This document shows, piece by piece, positions 22,548 through 33,445 of a stretch of DNA of 64,000 nucleotides. Both the position numbers and the translations under genes were made by a program. The notes under the pieces are model-generated. The model worked only from the letters and a program-made list of their open reading frames with translations, was not told the origin of the DNA and did not search any database. Within the stretch, counting starts at the first letter, position 1. Every line of letters begins with the position of its first letter. The stretch is from NCBI RefSeq assembly GCF_022376445.1, contig NW_025955031.1, forward strand, positions 62,001 through 126,000, given 5' to 3'. This DNA comes from Fomitopsis serialis (taxonomy: Eukaryota > Basidiomycota > Agaricomycetes > Polyporales > Fomitopsidaceae).

Positions 22548-22806
22548 GACAGAATTACCGCGGTCTCGAGTTCATGCGAGACTAGTCGCCGACATGGTAC
22601 AAAGCGATTCGGCGAAGCGACCTACTATCGCCGAAGTGGAGACCTGATTTGACGAGAGCCTGGGCCGCAATTCTCGAAGTGGAAGCTACGGTCGAGGTTG
22701 GTACGGAAAGACGAGCTCCTCCTTGAGTGAGCCATCTACGACGTAGGGCACATCTTGCGAACGGCTAAATACATCGTGAAACGGCTGCCACCCCCATCGT
22801 CACAAT
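22548..22806 (+). pseudogene. K7: inverted kinase-like gene fragment (last exon only)
   Basis: On the plus strand, opposite to all other kinases of the array. It reads as degraded last-exon sequence: LVADMVQSDSAKRPTIAEVE, then an in-frame TGA at 22645-22647, then in shifted frames a remnant of the C-terminal RTAKYIVKRLPPP. Upstream exons are absent. The sequence that follows it (to about 23185) matches the 3' flank of K3 in inverted orientation. Confidence 0.75.
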
Positions 22807-23185
22807 ATTCGTGCTTACTTGGACGTATTCACGACACCCTTCAGTATGCTATCGCTACCTTCCGAGTCTGCTGCCGATTGCGGAGGTTGGAGCACTATGT
22901 TTCTGTCACAATTGTCGCTGAATATCCTTATCATCTTCAAGTGTTGCAGGCCCACAATCATTTCCGCGCCGCGGGGCCAGATTAGCTTGTAAGCTCTGGT
23001 AGACCTTCCACCTGAACGTTGAACACTCACAACTTCCGCACAGACTTTCGCGGAGGCGTGGTTGTGGACGCTCGGGCCAACGCTGGCGTCATGGCACTAG
23101 TTCCATCGCTCCTGTGTCATCATGCGATGTTGCGCGTACCGGGAGCGCTCCTCAGTAGCTATCCACAAACAGAGCACTCGAGTCT
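22807..23185. repeat. Inverted copy of the kinase 3' flank
   Basis: Reads as a diverged reverse complement of about 9080-9470: CTACCTTCCGAGTCTGCTG near 22856, TTTCGCGGAGGCGTGGTTGT near 23046, and GGGAGCGCTCCTCAGTAGC near 23140 all appear in matching order. Together with K7 it defines an inverted partial module at the right edge of the array. Confidence 0.6.
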
Positions 23186-23720
23186 CCGCCGCCCTAAACC
23201 CGGCCCCTAATTAGAGCCTGACGACCCCGTCCGATTGACCGAGAGCTGGCGTGCCGTTTAGTGCGCGTGCCCAGCTGTCGCACAACGCCCCGTTAGATTT
23301 GTTGTCTAGTGGCGCTGTCAGCGCACGGGTCGAACGAACTGTGGATGTGCTCAATTCGTGATGTAAGGTGTCCTAGAATTCCTCCGGGTACAATGCAACT
23401 ACAAGACTGAGTTGATTCGATGGCGATCTCGTGTTGACAACTTGTTGACCACGGTGGGCGCGCCTCAGCGCCTTTCAGTGTCACGATACAACAGTTGCCT
23501 AACCCGGTAGACGCACCCGGCGACGCGTCGTCACTGTCAGCGCTGTTTGACCTCAGCACTGACCGTGACTTCCAACTGAAGGTGTGGTCTACTCACCTGT
23601 CCTACGAAGCTTTGCTGGCTACCCAGAACTTCTTCCTGATTGCACCAACGCGTGCGGAGCAAAAGCATAGGTCCGTTCCTAGACGTTCCTGAGAAGCGCC
23701 CGCATACGCATGCAAGTATC
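23186..23720. other. Junction between array and muskelin
   Basis: No gene recognised. The open frame near 23495-23692 has no motif in common with the companions that I can defend. Some of this stretch must contain the muskelin promoter. Confidence 0.4.
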
Positions 23721-26700
23721 ATGAGCGTGATGGATGAACCGCCAACGGTCCCGCTCCGGTATCACATAGCGGGGTGCTCTGAGCACAGTGGGAAGTACGT
23801 GGCAGAGAACGTTCTCGAAGACAGTCCTCTCGACCAGACCAGTCGATGGAGCGGCGCATATCAATCGCCGAATGTGAAGCAGTGGATGCTCCTGCGTTTA
23901 CAGGACGTAACCGTACTTAGTTGAGTTATAACTGGGACATGCGTCGCGGGAACTAACTTGCGTGTTGTAGAAAGTATCACCTTTGGAAAGGTACGCTCCG
24001 TATTTTCGGCGACGTCACCTTCTCTTGCATATTGAACTGTATCTGAACACTCCTTTGTAGTTCCACAAACGTAAGTCACATCTGACTAGTCTGTGCACCA
24101 TGCTTATTCGACACTTACATAGCACATCCATGTAACATGAAAGAGTTTAAGGTCTACGTTGGTATGTCCGAGGACAGCATGACCGAAGTGAGCACTATGC
24201 GCAGCAAACGATATTCATGGTAGCCTCAGCTATTGATAGGTTCTGCATGCGGGCTTGAGGAACGACTCAACGAAGGAGACCTTCTCGATACGACACTGTA
24301 ATAACGCCGGTGTCTGTTTCCCTACCCGATATGTAAAGGTCTTGCCCTTGTCGTAAGCACAACCGCACATGATGCCGAAGTCTTTGACTCACATCTGACT
24401 GTGAACAGCGCCCATGGACAGAGCTTCCATACATCGATATGGCACATTGCAATGGCAGGCATCATCGACTCGGCTTTCGTCGAGCGAGTCAAAGCACAAC
24501 ATGACGAAGTAGGTCTCGGCACGTGCTTTCAGATGTCTACAGCTGAGCCTTCTATGGAGTATCGTGAAGCCTCTGTATTGCGCTATGTTCTCAAGCACTT
24601 GCGTCAACGGCGATTCTTGACTCCTTTCGCGGACATCCTGTCTCGCTCCGGAGTCCAGTTCGAGCACCCCATCGTCTCCTCGATGTACGAGAGTATCGTA
24701 CTTAAGGGTGACTGGGCTACGGCCGAACAAAGCATCCGTCAAGCCTCTTCCGCTGGACTCTTCGATGCCTATCGGCTCTCTTGCCAGCCTCAAGCACGGT
24801 GGACGCGGTTACACGGCACAGACGCTGACGGAGACATCCCACGTCGACGGGGTGGTCACGCGATGTGTATGGATGAACAGAACGGGTTAATCTATCTCCT
24901 AGGAGGGTGGGATGGCCAACAGAACCTGGACGACCTCTGGGTGTACGACGTGCGCAAAGACACTTGGCGGATGCTGAGCATGGCGACGTCCCGAGAGAAA
25001 AACGGCCCTGGCCCGAGGGCGTGCCACAAGATGGTTTTCGATTCGAAGACAGGCGCTATATACGTCCTTGGAAGACTTGGTGAGGATGCGCTGGAACACA
25101 CTGACGCGAGGGCCGATATTAGCTCTACGACGGCAGCTCCTGCTCCGTCCACTAGTCCCCGACCCTCGGGTGGTACAGCGCCTCCTGCGGAAACGACGAG
25201 ACAGGGCAATGTGACTCCACTTCCGTGGACGGCATACTGTTCGGAATTCTATCGCTACCATACACGAGGATTAGACGAAGGCAAGTGGGATTTGCTCTCG
25301 TTCGATACATCGGTAAGCAAAGTGAAGTGCATCATACGCCAACTAAAATCCTACTCATGTCACCAAAGACATCCGGCGGACCACCTCTCATTTTCGATCA
25401 CCAGATGGTCATGGACTGCGAGGCACAGGTCATCTATATCTCTGGCGGCCGTGTCGTGGATGGAGACTGGGAACTCTGCAAATATTCGGGTCTGTACGCC
25501 TATGACATCCGCACTGGTTCATGGCAGATGCTGCAGTGAGTGTTACTTGCTACGTTGTTCGACGGCGCTTAACACTATCTCAACAGGACCTCCGACGCGA
25601 ATGGACCTAACACAGCGATCACAGCGCGCTTCGGTAAGGAGTCGCCACCTGGATCACCTCCTTGCTGACATCGGGCCTGTCGCCAGGTCACTCTATGGTA
25701 CTAGAGCCGGGGACTCGTACCCTATTGATCTTCGGAGGGCAACGAGACGACAGGTACCTGTCCGATATGTTCGCCTACCATATTCCAAGTGGCACCGTCA
25801 CAGAACTATTCCCGAACTTCACAACTTCCGGTGGGCCCGACGCGTGTTTCACGCAGCGAGCCGTCATCGATCCCGAGTTGCGGGAGATCTATCTGTGAGC
25901 GTGTTCTGTCTCTGACCTGTGTAGATCGGATTGAGCCTGATGAACTGCCCTCTGCTAGGTTTTGCGGACTGACTCGGAGTCCGCACGGCTCGTTGACGGT
26001 CCTCGATAACGAGTCGCCGTACTGGATCTATCGCTACGAACGCCCAGATCGTCCAGGGAGATGGGCTACCATTAAGCCCACTGACTCGTCTCCTGCCCCT
26101 GAGACAGACTCGGAAGCGGCAGGCCCGCAGCCGCGTTACGCCCATCAGGTTGTCTACGACGCGAGCAGCAAGGTCGTGTACATGCATGGGGGCAACTCTG
26201 GTATCATCAGAGATGACGGAAGCGGTGGGTTGCATACAGACGCGGAGACAGGACGTGGACGGGCGATTTTGGACGCGCTGGATGTATCGAAGGAGAACCG
26301 GCTGGACGACTTCTGGAAGATGACACTCGAGCGGTGAGCGATGAGCGCGCTTCGGTTAGTGGTGGAGCTTGATGTTCAGTCGTAGACCCCCGGTGGAGGA
26401 TGTCACGCGTAGAGCGATCTACGAGATCCGCCAGCAGCAGTAAGTCCGCTCGTTTTTGCCATCGTGCACTCTCATAATCTCTGCAGATTCCGTGAGCTCT
26501 GCGAGGACGCACCAGCAGTCAAGGCGCTCGCCTTCTTACAGGCTGAAGTGTCGTCAGTGGTGAACCACGGCAGCACAGAGGAAGCCGAGGCATTCCGAAG
26601 TCTTCTCTCGCACCTCCTCTCCTTGCCGCCTGGGGGAACACCACCCACGGCTAGGACGGCCGAAGCTAGCGCTACGCCTGCGAGCTCGTCCACAAGCACG

Positions 26701-26946
26701 CCTCTTCCCCGTCAGGACGAAGAGATGACAGACTCGACGAGGACGGAGGAATCGCAAAGTGCGAAGCAAGTCGCTGTCATGTATGACGAAGACTCGCAGG
26801 AAGCTACGGACGGCTCGCGACCTTCGCCAGCACGATTCAAACAGCGCACCGAAGTGTTTGAACGGCTACTCGTGTTTGTCAACGCGGACGCAAAGCAGCC
26901 AGACAAGAGTCTGCTGGAGTTGATCAACACCGATGGTGTAGAATGA
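23721..26946 (+). CDS. Muskelin-like protein (discoidin, CTLH, kelch)
   Basis: Homolog of muskelin, a subunit of the CTLH/GID-type ubiquitin ligase. About ten exons can be joined in frame. The N-terminal discoidin-like region carries CSEHSGKYVAENVLED, DQTSRWSG, WMLLRLQDV, then KSITFGKFHKPHPCN across three small exons. A LisH/CTLH-like helical part follows (REASVLRYVLKHLRQR...GDWATAEQSIRQ). Kelch repeats include YLLGGWDGQQNLDDLW, IYISGGRVVDGDWE, LLIFGGQRDDRY, IYLFCGLTRSPHG and VYMHGGNSG. The C-terminal region has RQQQFRELCED and VKALAFLQAEVSSVVNH, typical of the family. A Ser/Thr/Pro/Ala-rich insertion sits within the kelch part near 25110-25215. The ATG at 23721 is followed by a second in frame at 23730. 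It is the first conserved gene to the right of the array. Confidence 0.9.
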
Positions 26947-27557
26947 GTGCTGACCTGACAAACGGGCTGTGATAGATATGGGAGGGGCGTGCTTGCTACA
27001 TAGATGATTTACTACCTATAAGATGGTATTTGGTGAAGTCGTTCCTACCTGTTTGAGTCCTCTGTCATTAGAAGCTTGCCCTCGTACGCAACCCTCAACA
27101 GCGATTACGCTCTGAGGGCCTTGATGTGGCTATGATCGACCGAGTTTCGAACATCGGCTGGACTCGTAACTCGACGATGATTTAGGTTTCCAGTCACCTC
27201 AGACTTGAGCGCGAACATGCATATGACTGTGCGAGATATCACGTCCCCGCATATACTTGTGCGCAATGATTCACTCGACGACAAGCGCGATCAACTTGAC
27301 CACGAGTGAATGCTACTGATAAGTATACAAGTACGAGAGTGATACACCCTGCGAGTTGGAGATGGTTAACCTCCGTTGCCGAACATCAAAGGGCGGGCGA
27401 GTAGTACTAACTTCTACACGGAATGACCGCGAATGAGTCTGCTCTCCGACTCTCATGAACTCGATTTGCCACCGGAGCGGAGCGATGGTGTTTCTTGTGT
27501 GTATTGATACAATTGTGGTATACCTCGAGCGGATTCACGACGGGGACGCATAGTAGT
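26947..27557. other. Intergenic, no gene seen
   Basis: Between two converging gene ends; no supportable feature found. Confidence 0.5.
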
Positions 27558-28173
27558 TCACTCGTCCAGATTGATTGCGCGACCGAACTTGGCGTACAAG
27601 ATGACCTTAAGTCCCTTCATGGTCTTTTCGCACTGCTCTGCACTCTCCGTGAGTGATGAGAGCTCCTTGTTGACTTGCCCTTGATCTCGTTCGAGCTGTT
27701 TCATGGCGCGTCGGTGTGGGAGGTGTATGAACGCTTCGCCTACTTTGTACCTACACCAAGAAGCTGCGATGAGATGGGAATGACGGTGATCAGGGCGTGG
27801 GACGTACAGGACTGGCTGATCCTCATCTGCAAGCTCGAGTTCCATCGCCAGGTCGTCGAGGGCCTCCTTCTCTTGCTGCAAGAAACATGTCAATACGCAC
27901 GCACATACCTCAAGGACATGACGCGTAGTGACCTTCAGCTCTTCCATCTTGCCCTCAATTGCACGTAGACGTGTGTTCAGCTTCGAGAAAGAGTTGATGT
28001 GCTGCTGGTCCTCTGTTCGGTCAGATCAGCTCAACATCTTCGGAATTGGAGACAAGCGTGCAGACCCCAGGTAACCTCGGCATTATCGTCGTTCTCTTCT
28101 TCCTGTGCTAGCTGAGCGTCCATATGTTATACTTCCATCTATCGCTATACGCAAGAACACGTACCATTCGCAT
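27558..28173 (-). CDS. GIM3: Prefoldin subunit 4
   Basis: Subunit of the hexameric prefoldin co-chaperone, which delivers nascent actin and tubulin to the cytosolic chaperonin. Five exons fit: MRM, then LAQEEENDDNAEVTWE, DQQHINSFSKLNTRLRAIE, QEKEALDDLAMELELAD, and a final exon with YKVGEAFIHLP and the C-terminal helix ending LKVILYAKFGRAINLDE. The VTWEDQQ.IN and LYAKFG..INL strings are hallmarks of this subunit, and the long flanking helices give the coiled coil. The very short first coding exon (nine bases) is a prediction based on the donor GTACGTG and acceptor CTCAG. It is transcribed away from the P1 ribosomal gene, with 187 bp between start codons. Confidence 0.9.
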
Positions 28174-28360
28174 CTTGGGCAATTCGACAAGACCTGGCGT
28201 GGTCGGATGCGCGAAGGTCGAGCGATCGAAGAAGCGCCCCCTTGAGCGCTTGTAGTCGGCAGTTGCCGGCTTCACCAGAGTCGCCCTCTCGAGTCTGGCA
28301 TCCACGCAACACATCCACGCCCTCCCCGCCTCGAGACTCTCGTCGTCGCCCACCGCATCA
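28174..28360. promoter_or_regulatory. Bidirectional promoter, prefoldin 4 / ribosomal P1
   Basis: Only 187 bp separate the two divergent start codons of genes both tied to protein production and folding. No TATA box is evident; motifs for ribosomal-protein regulation were not identified by eye. Confidence 0.55.
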
Positions 28361-28953
28361 ATGGTGAGTATTTCTGTGCTGCTGGACTACGGGGTGGATG
28401 TGTTATGCAGCCAATTCCACCTGTTTGTGGGCTGGATGGTGTCACTGGTCTGCAGATGCACCGGAAGCCTCAAGCGCTCTGGTCAAGACTGCATGCTCAT
28501 CCATATTTTGTACTCTAGGCCACCGTCGAACTTGCTGCAACATACGCCGCTCTCATCCTCGCCGACGATGGCGTTGAGATCACCGTCAGTACATCCAGAA
28601 TTCACGATGCTTCAGAGGGGCTAATTCCAAGGGCAGTCTGACAAAATCGTCGCACTGACAACCGCGGCAAATGTTGAGGTCGAGCCAATCTGGGCCACCC
28701 TCCTCGCAAAGGCGCTCGAGGGCAAGAACGTAAAAGACCTCCTTTCCAACGTCGGTGCTGGTGGTGCTGCACCAGCTACTGGTGCATCAGCAGCGGCTGC
28801 GGGTGGTGCTGGTGCCGCAGCGGAGGCACCGAAGGAGGAGGAGAAGAAAGAGGAGGAGAAGGAGGAATCGGACGACGACATGGTGTGTGATGCTGTCATC
28901 GTCCAAGGACTGTCTACTGACGCGTCACTTAGGGCTTCGGTCTCTTCGACTAG
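28361..28953 (+). CDS. RPP1: 60S acidic ribosomal protein P1
   Basis: Component of the ribosomal stalk that recruits translation factors. Four exons: the ATG alone in exon 1, then [22 protein letters not shown], then [19 protein letters not shown] through a long exon, and GFGLFD as the last exon. The alanine/glycine-rich hinge ([12 protein letters not shown]) and the acidic Lys/Glu stretch before ESDDDMGFGLFD are diagnostic of P1/P2 proteins; VEPIW favours P1. Introns directly after the start codon and just before the terminal GFGLFD are notable but credible, since both junctions fit GT/AG. Confidence 0.95.
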
Positions 28954-30227
28954 TGTCTTCTCTTGCATTCGTATCATCATCTGTACCTCTTGTCATGCTG
29001 TAATGACACGCATCCGACCATCCACAGGCGGAGTCCCAGAATGCCTTGGTTCGTTGGTGGAACGCGCCGCTTGACATCTGAGTGAAAATGCGGTGATGTG
29101 ACACGCCCCGCCTTCCGCAATGGTCACTAGGTCGCGATCTTGAACCAAGTTTCATGTTCTACGAGCCATTTCAGGTCTCTCTCCCAAGGCTGATGTATTG
29201 CCTGCCAGGGTTCCGCAGCGACAGCGAATGTCACTACCTGGCGTTTTTCTGACCAGGTGTCATCGCGCTGTTTCACTTGTTCGCCCGGGTCGTGACTAAG
29301 TACTGCTATAAATACTCATGTAAGTCCTTAACTTCCCTGTGACGCCAAGGTGTCGTTTACCATCAAACCGTAGAAATTCTGTTCGACATGCTCCAGCCAT
29401 CTCGCTAGCGGAGCATGGACATACATACGGACACCGTTTCACTGCCACTCTGCTACCCCCTGTGGACACGAGTGGCGCAGCAGCCGCCATTATCGTCCGC
29501 ACGCCGTCAGGCACGTTTGCGAGAGTCTACTTAGTACAGCAACGGGCTGGTGCAGTGAATTCGTTTCATTTAAGACGCAACCTTGTCTACATCAATCCGA
29601 GTCAACCAGTCCGAACGATGGCAGTTTGAAGGTTCTCTCCTATGAGACTGTCCTCCCCCACACAAAGAGGTCGCGTTTCGAGTCTGCCTACGGGAGACTA
29701 GTTCTCTCCGGGCAGTAACACGGAGAGCGTTTGTCTGCCACCTTAACCACCTCAGATTGTGGCCAACGGACCGCGCGCTGTCGGCAGTGGACATCTTGTG
29801 ATACTTCACACGAATCTATCTGTTCATTGACAGCGAACTCAAGGTCGTGTGCGTAGACTCTCTCCTGTTGCCTACTCCCGCACCCGCTCAGTCCGCCGCG
29901 CTTCGCAACGCGAGAAGCATCGAGCCTTGATTGCGCCATGAGTCAGCCACACGGGGCAGAGCAGAGGATCGACCGGTCCCGTACGGTGAGATTGTTCATC
30001 AAGCCATCCATTTGACAGATTGACAGCAATTGACAGCTCGCGAAGTGTGTCGTAGGGATGGTACCGTCCGAGCGTCGTCTTGTCATGCGATGGACCTTCG
30101 GAGGTTTCTTCCTCCCACCGCAGCCGGGGCGCGGTCGCCGTGATCAGTCTCTGCACGCACACTCGAGCGAGGTGTCATAGATGCGTCGGGATGCTGGGGT
30201 TCTTACCAACGTCTTCTCTCCCTCACT
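28954..30227. other. Intergenic, no gene recognised
   Basis: About 1.27 kb. Small open frames exist (for example 29339-29629 plus) but show no motif, signal peptide or credible splicing. I see nothing that I can support. Confidence 0.45.
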
Positions 30228-31820
30228 ATGTCCCAGTATGCTACGGCAGACCTTGTCACTTTGTATCAGCAAAAGTGAGCGTTCGTTCATGATATCTTGG
30301 GTATAATCATGCTGACAGCTCTCTCTTAGTTTTCAGTACGACTGCGCCCAAGCAGCAATCATCGGTGAGTAACAGCTGAGGCCTTGGGGTTTTGTATTCC
30401 GTCCTGATTCTGGCATGAGCTGTTCTCACCTACGAGTACGCAATCACGTTGCAAGATGAGGCTCAGTTTGTTTGGGGAAGGAGGGCGACGTCAACGGGCA
30501 TATGCTGCTTAAATCGTCTGATCATGATTGGTCTTATTGTGGCGAACATGCTAGATATGTACCAATGGACAACGAACGCAGTGAGTACCTGTCACTCTTT
30601 ATCGCCGGACGTCCCTACTGAATAATCGCGATCAGAGGTGATATATAGCATTGTTGACTCGCCGGTGTGCATGAATTGACAGAATCTGCTCGGTTGCTGT
30701 AGTTGCCGGGACGTTTCCCTGTCGTACGTCGCTCTGGAACTTATGACGTACCTAGAGTGGGCGGGTATGTAGGTTGACTTCTACGTTGGTATACCGTCCT
30801 GACTTGGTCGAAACCTAGCTATGTCGGCGCTACGCGTTTATGTTGTCAATCCTCGTAGGTGGTTCGCCGCCGCCATAACCTTGGCCTTCGCTTTGGTTCC
30901 TGTGGCATACAACCTCGTGAGTGGACTCCATGACGATCATATGCGAAGTGATTTACCTTGGGCACAGTTCGCTTGTAGTCGCCTCATATACTTAGCGGTG
31001 GAAATAATACCGGGGCTGACGGTATGCACCCCGGTGAACAAGCTTTCGGTTTCTGTTGAGCGCAAGTAAGTGAATCAATGACAACTCGGAAATGGCTCAC
31101 ACGTAACACAACCTATAAGAGGTGACATTCTACTTTGTTCCCCTATACTAGTCGCTCACAGTCTTAGGTGTGCTTGTCACACGAATATTCGCCATCGCAT
31201 CCGATTTGGTGGTGTTATCGGTCACCATATGGAGATCCTACGACTCTGCGTCTGGGTCTCCGTGCCAGGGGTCGAAGCAAACTCTGATGGGGGTGCTTCT
31301 CAGAGACGGTCAGTCACCGTACGATGTCATGTATCCGACGGCACTCTCAAACGATTCATACAGGGGCGATCTACTTCATGTGCGCTTTCCCTTGGCGACT
31401 TGTTACTTCGTGTTGACTATGTGCACAGAGTGCTGCTATGCCTCAATTGCCTCCAGCTGTTCATGGATTACGTCGCGGTGAGTGTTAAGTGCAGGCTGAT
31501 ATCAGTCCGTAACTGAGAATCACGTCGCTAGTCGATTGATGTCGGCGCAGCATTCATAGTCCCGTCAGTCCTGACATTCTTACTCCGTGTAATGCGTCTG
31601 ACGATCCTGCAGTGCTATGACGATCCTCATATCCCGGTTCATACTCGATATACGCAAGACCGGGTTGTCGCGGGAAAGCGATACGGAGCTCACCACGTAC
31701 ACCGACACAGGGTATCCAGACTCCTCCAGGGGCCTGTTCACGACGAGGGTCGACTTCTACGGTGCAAGAGCAACAGAGTTGGATTCAGATCCAGATCCAA
31801 CGGGCTGCGAGGATGTATGA
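30228..31820 (+). CDS. DUF6533-type integral membrane protein
   Basis: Member of a large Agaricomycete family of multi-span membrane proteins of unknown function. The start MSQYATADLVTLYQQ leads into the DUF6533-like segment FQYDCAQAAIIAVLTYEYAITL, followed by EAQFVWGRRATSTGICCLNR. AMSALRVYVVNPRRW opens the next helix pair (ITLAFALVPVAYNL). Further hydrophobic stretches include VLVTRIFAIASDLVVLSV. The last exon begins TILISRFILDIRK, the usual cytoplasmic start of the tail, and ends in an acidic tail DSDPDPTGCEDV. About eight exons; those between 30,920 and 31,500 are uncertain. Function unknown, although these proteins are often compared to receptors. Confidence 0.75.
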
Positions 31821-33042
31821 AAATGATTTCTACGAAGTGAACGCAGCGCCTCGCACTACACAACGTGCGTGACAAAATGTACACCATACTCTACACCCCT
31901 TACTTCGGTGATACACTACCCGCGGATCATTGAAGTTCAATACGGAAAAGTACGCCATGCCATTCATATAGGGTCTGTATAGCCCAAGATAAATCTGTAT
32001 CAGCCTCTACGTGATCGTTGGTCGTTGCAAGGCACATAGCAAGCATTCGTCGGAGCGGAACAGATCATAACGGCCCGCCGATCAGACAAGTCCTCTTGAT
32101 GCGGGAACGTAGACAGCCCACAGGGGAAGACGTACCTGGACCGATGGAGGGCACGGCCTCCCAGGGTTGGTATCGAGGCCATGCACAACACTGATTACAG
32201 GTGCAGCTGCATGCGATACATGACATGAGTAGCATGCAGAGTGCATGGCCATATGATCAGGCCACTACGATGCACATGCTAGACTGCTCGCACACTCGCA
32301 TCAATCGTTCGGGTGATATCTGGTGATACATGGTGAGTGCCGTGAAAGTTCTCAGTGCACTTCGAGGGCTAGTTAGCAAGAAGAATTGCTCTGCTCGTAG
32401 ATGACGAAGCGTCTAGATCGCGACCAGTCGAGCATGGACCCTCCGCAGAGGTTCGCCATGAACTGCCTTGACCGCAGCGCTGGGTTTTAGTGGAACAAGA
32501 TTAGTGGCTCATCATCATTGCTGTTCTTGATGCGCTTCAAGCTGCCAGGCATATCCTGTGCCCTGCATAACATCAGCGAGGTGTGTCAGAATGACAGATA
32601 CAGCCATGACGACGTTGCGATGATACTGTACTTAGCGGTGCATGTTTATTACGGTGATGTGGCGCCGCTCGACGTCGTGACAAACGTGTCTAGCTCATAC
32701 ACCCGAAGACTGTTTGCCTGTAAGTTGGTACGACAGGTGCTAGTTCTCGTGCCTATCGAGAGAAAGACGCTTCTACTATCGAGCCCACCGAACATGTACT
32801 AACCTATTCAGTCTGGAGTCAATCTAGACGAGGCTGCCGCGAGTCGGCCCGAGAATTTTACATACTTGAGTTATTGCACAGGTGGGACATTCTACTGTCA
32901 TGATAACAACCATGTCACGTTGTCTGAGTATCACTCTGCGTAGCTTGTCAACGATGACTGCTGTTTCTGGATGGCTATGATGGGCCGTCAACATGAGCAA
33001 CATATAAACCCGGTTGGAAGCAGCCGACAGCAGTAACCGACC
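31821..33042. other. Intergenic, no gene recognised
   Basis: About 1.2 kb. An open frame at 32518-32802 has no ATG-proximal signal or family motif that I recognise. A TATAAA box at 33003-33008 belongs to the next gene. Confidence 0.4.
33003..33008 (+). promoter_or_regulatory. TATA box for the small secreted protein at 33043
   Basis: TATAAA 35 bp upstream of the ATG, which implies a very short 5' leader. Confidence 0.5.
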
Positions 33043-33445
33043 ATGATGATCTTCTCCTTCACGTTCGTCCTTCTCTTCATCGCTGGCGCCAGTTCGCTCC
33101 CCCACGGTGATCATGCCATAGCCATGGTAAGTCATTCACCGAGGACCAGACCAAGTCGAAAGTGACTAAGAATGGTGTCGTCAGGAACGTAGAGAAATTG
33201 CCGTAGGCAGAGAGGCCACGCCTCCGACCAGAGTGAAACTGTTTGACGGATATCGTGCGCTGTGTTTATGGTGGTGTGCAGCGGACATGAGGACTGACTC
33301 TCGTTATTCCGGACAGTCAGCGGAAGTTGAGAACTTGAAGCTCAACGGAGTCGTCGAGCGGGAGGGACTCGGGACGAAGGTTAAACAAGTCAGCTTATGC
33401 TCCCATGTCTTATCTTCGTTTCATGGACGTACGGACTGCATATAG
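33043..33445 (+). CDS. Small secreted protein, unknown function
   Basis: Two exons (33043-33126 and 33185-33445), 114 residues, phase-0 intron with GTAAGT donor. The N-terminus MMIFSFTFVLLFIAGASSLP is a clear signal peptide with likely cleavage after ASS or nearby. The mature part starts with HGDHAIAMERRE, which includes a possible dibasic site, and contains four cysteines (LCLWWC, SLC, TDC). No family recognised. It could be an effector-like or cell-surface peptide; that is inference. Confidence 0.6.

Larger units (their letters stand above)
760..23200. repeat. Tandem array of a divergent kinase/companion gene pair
   Basis: Five complete copies of a two-gene module lie in direct orientation, each with a minus-strand kinase-like gene and a plus-strand gene of unknown family. 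A sixth, broken kinase lacks its companion, and an inverted kinase fragment follows. Kinase stop-to-stop spacing is about 3.9, 4.8, 4.2, 3.7 and 3.5 kb. Paralogy shows in shared protein motifs, identical intron positions and similarity of parts of the intergenic DNA. Divergence between copies is substantial, so the duplications are not recent. I infer repeated unequal crossing-over of the whole pair. Confidence 0.85.

Noticed and set aside
23495..23692. Possible relic of a sixth companion gene (C6) before muskelin
   Set aside because: A loose resemblance to the C5 tail (LTSDEEFELSVL versus LSTDRDFQLKVW) is too short, and none of the N-terminal family motifs is nearby.
28621..28980. 119-codon minus-strand frame
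   Set aside because: Antisense shadow of the Ala/Glu-rich part of ribosomal protein P1.
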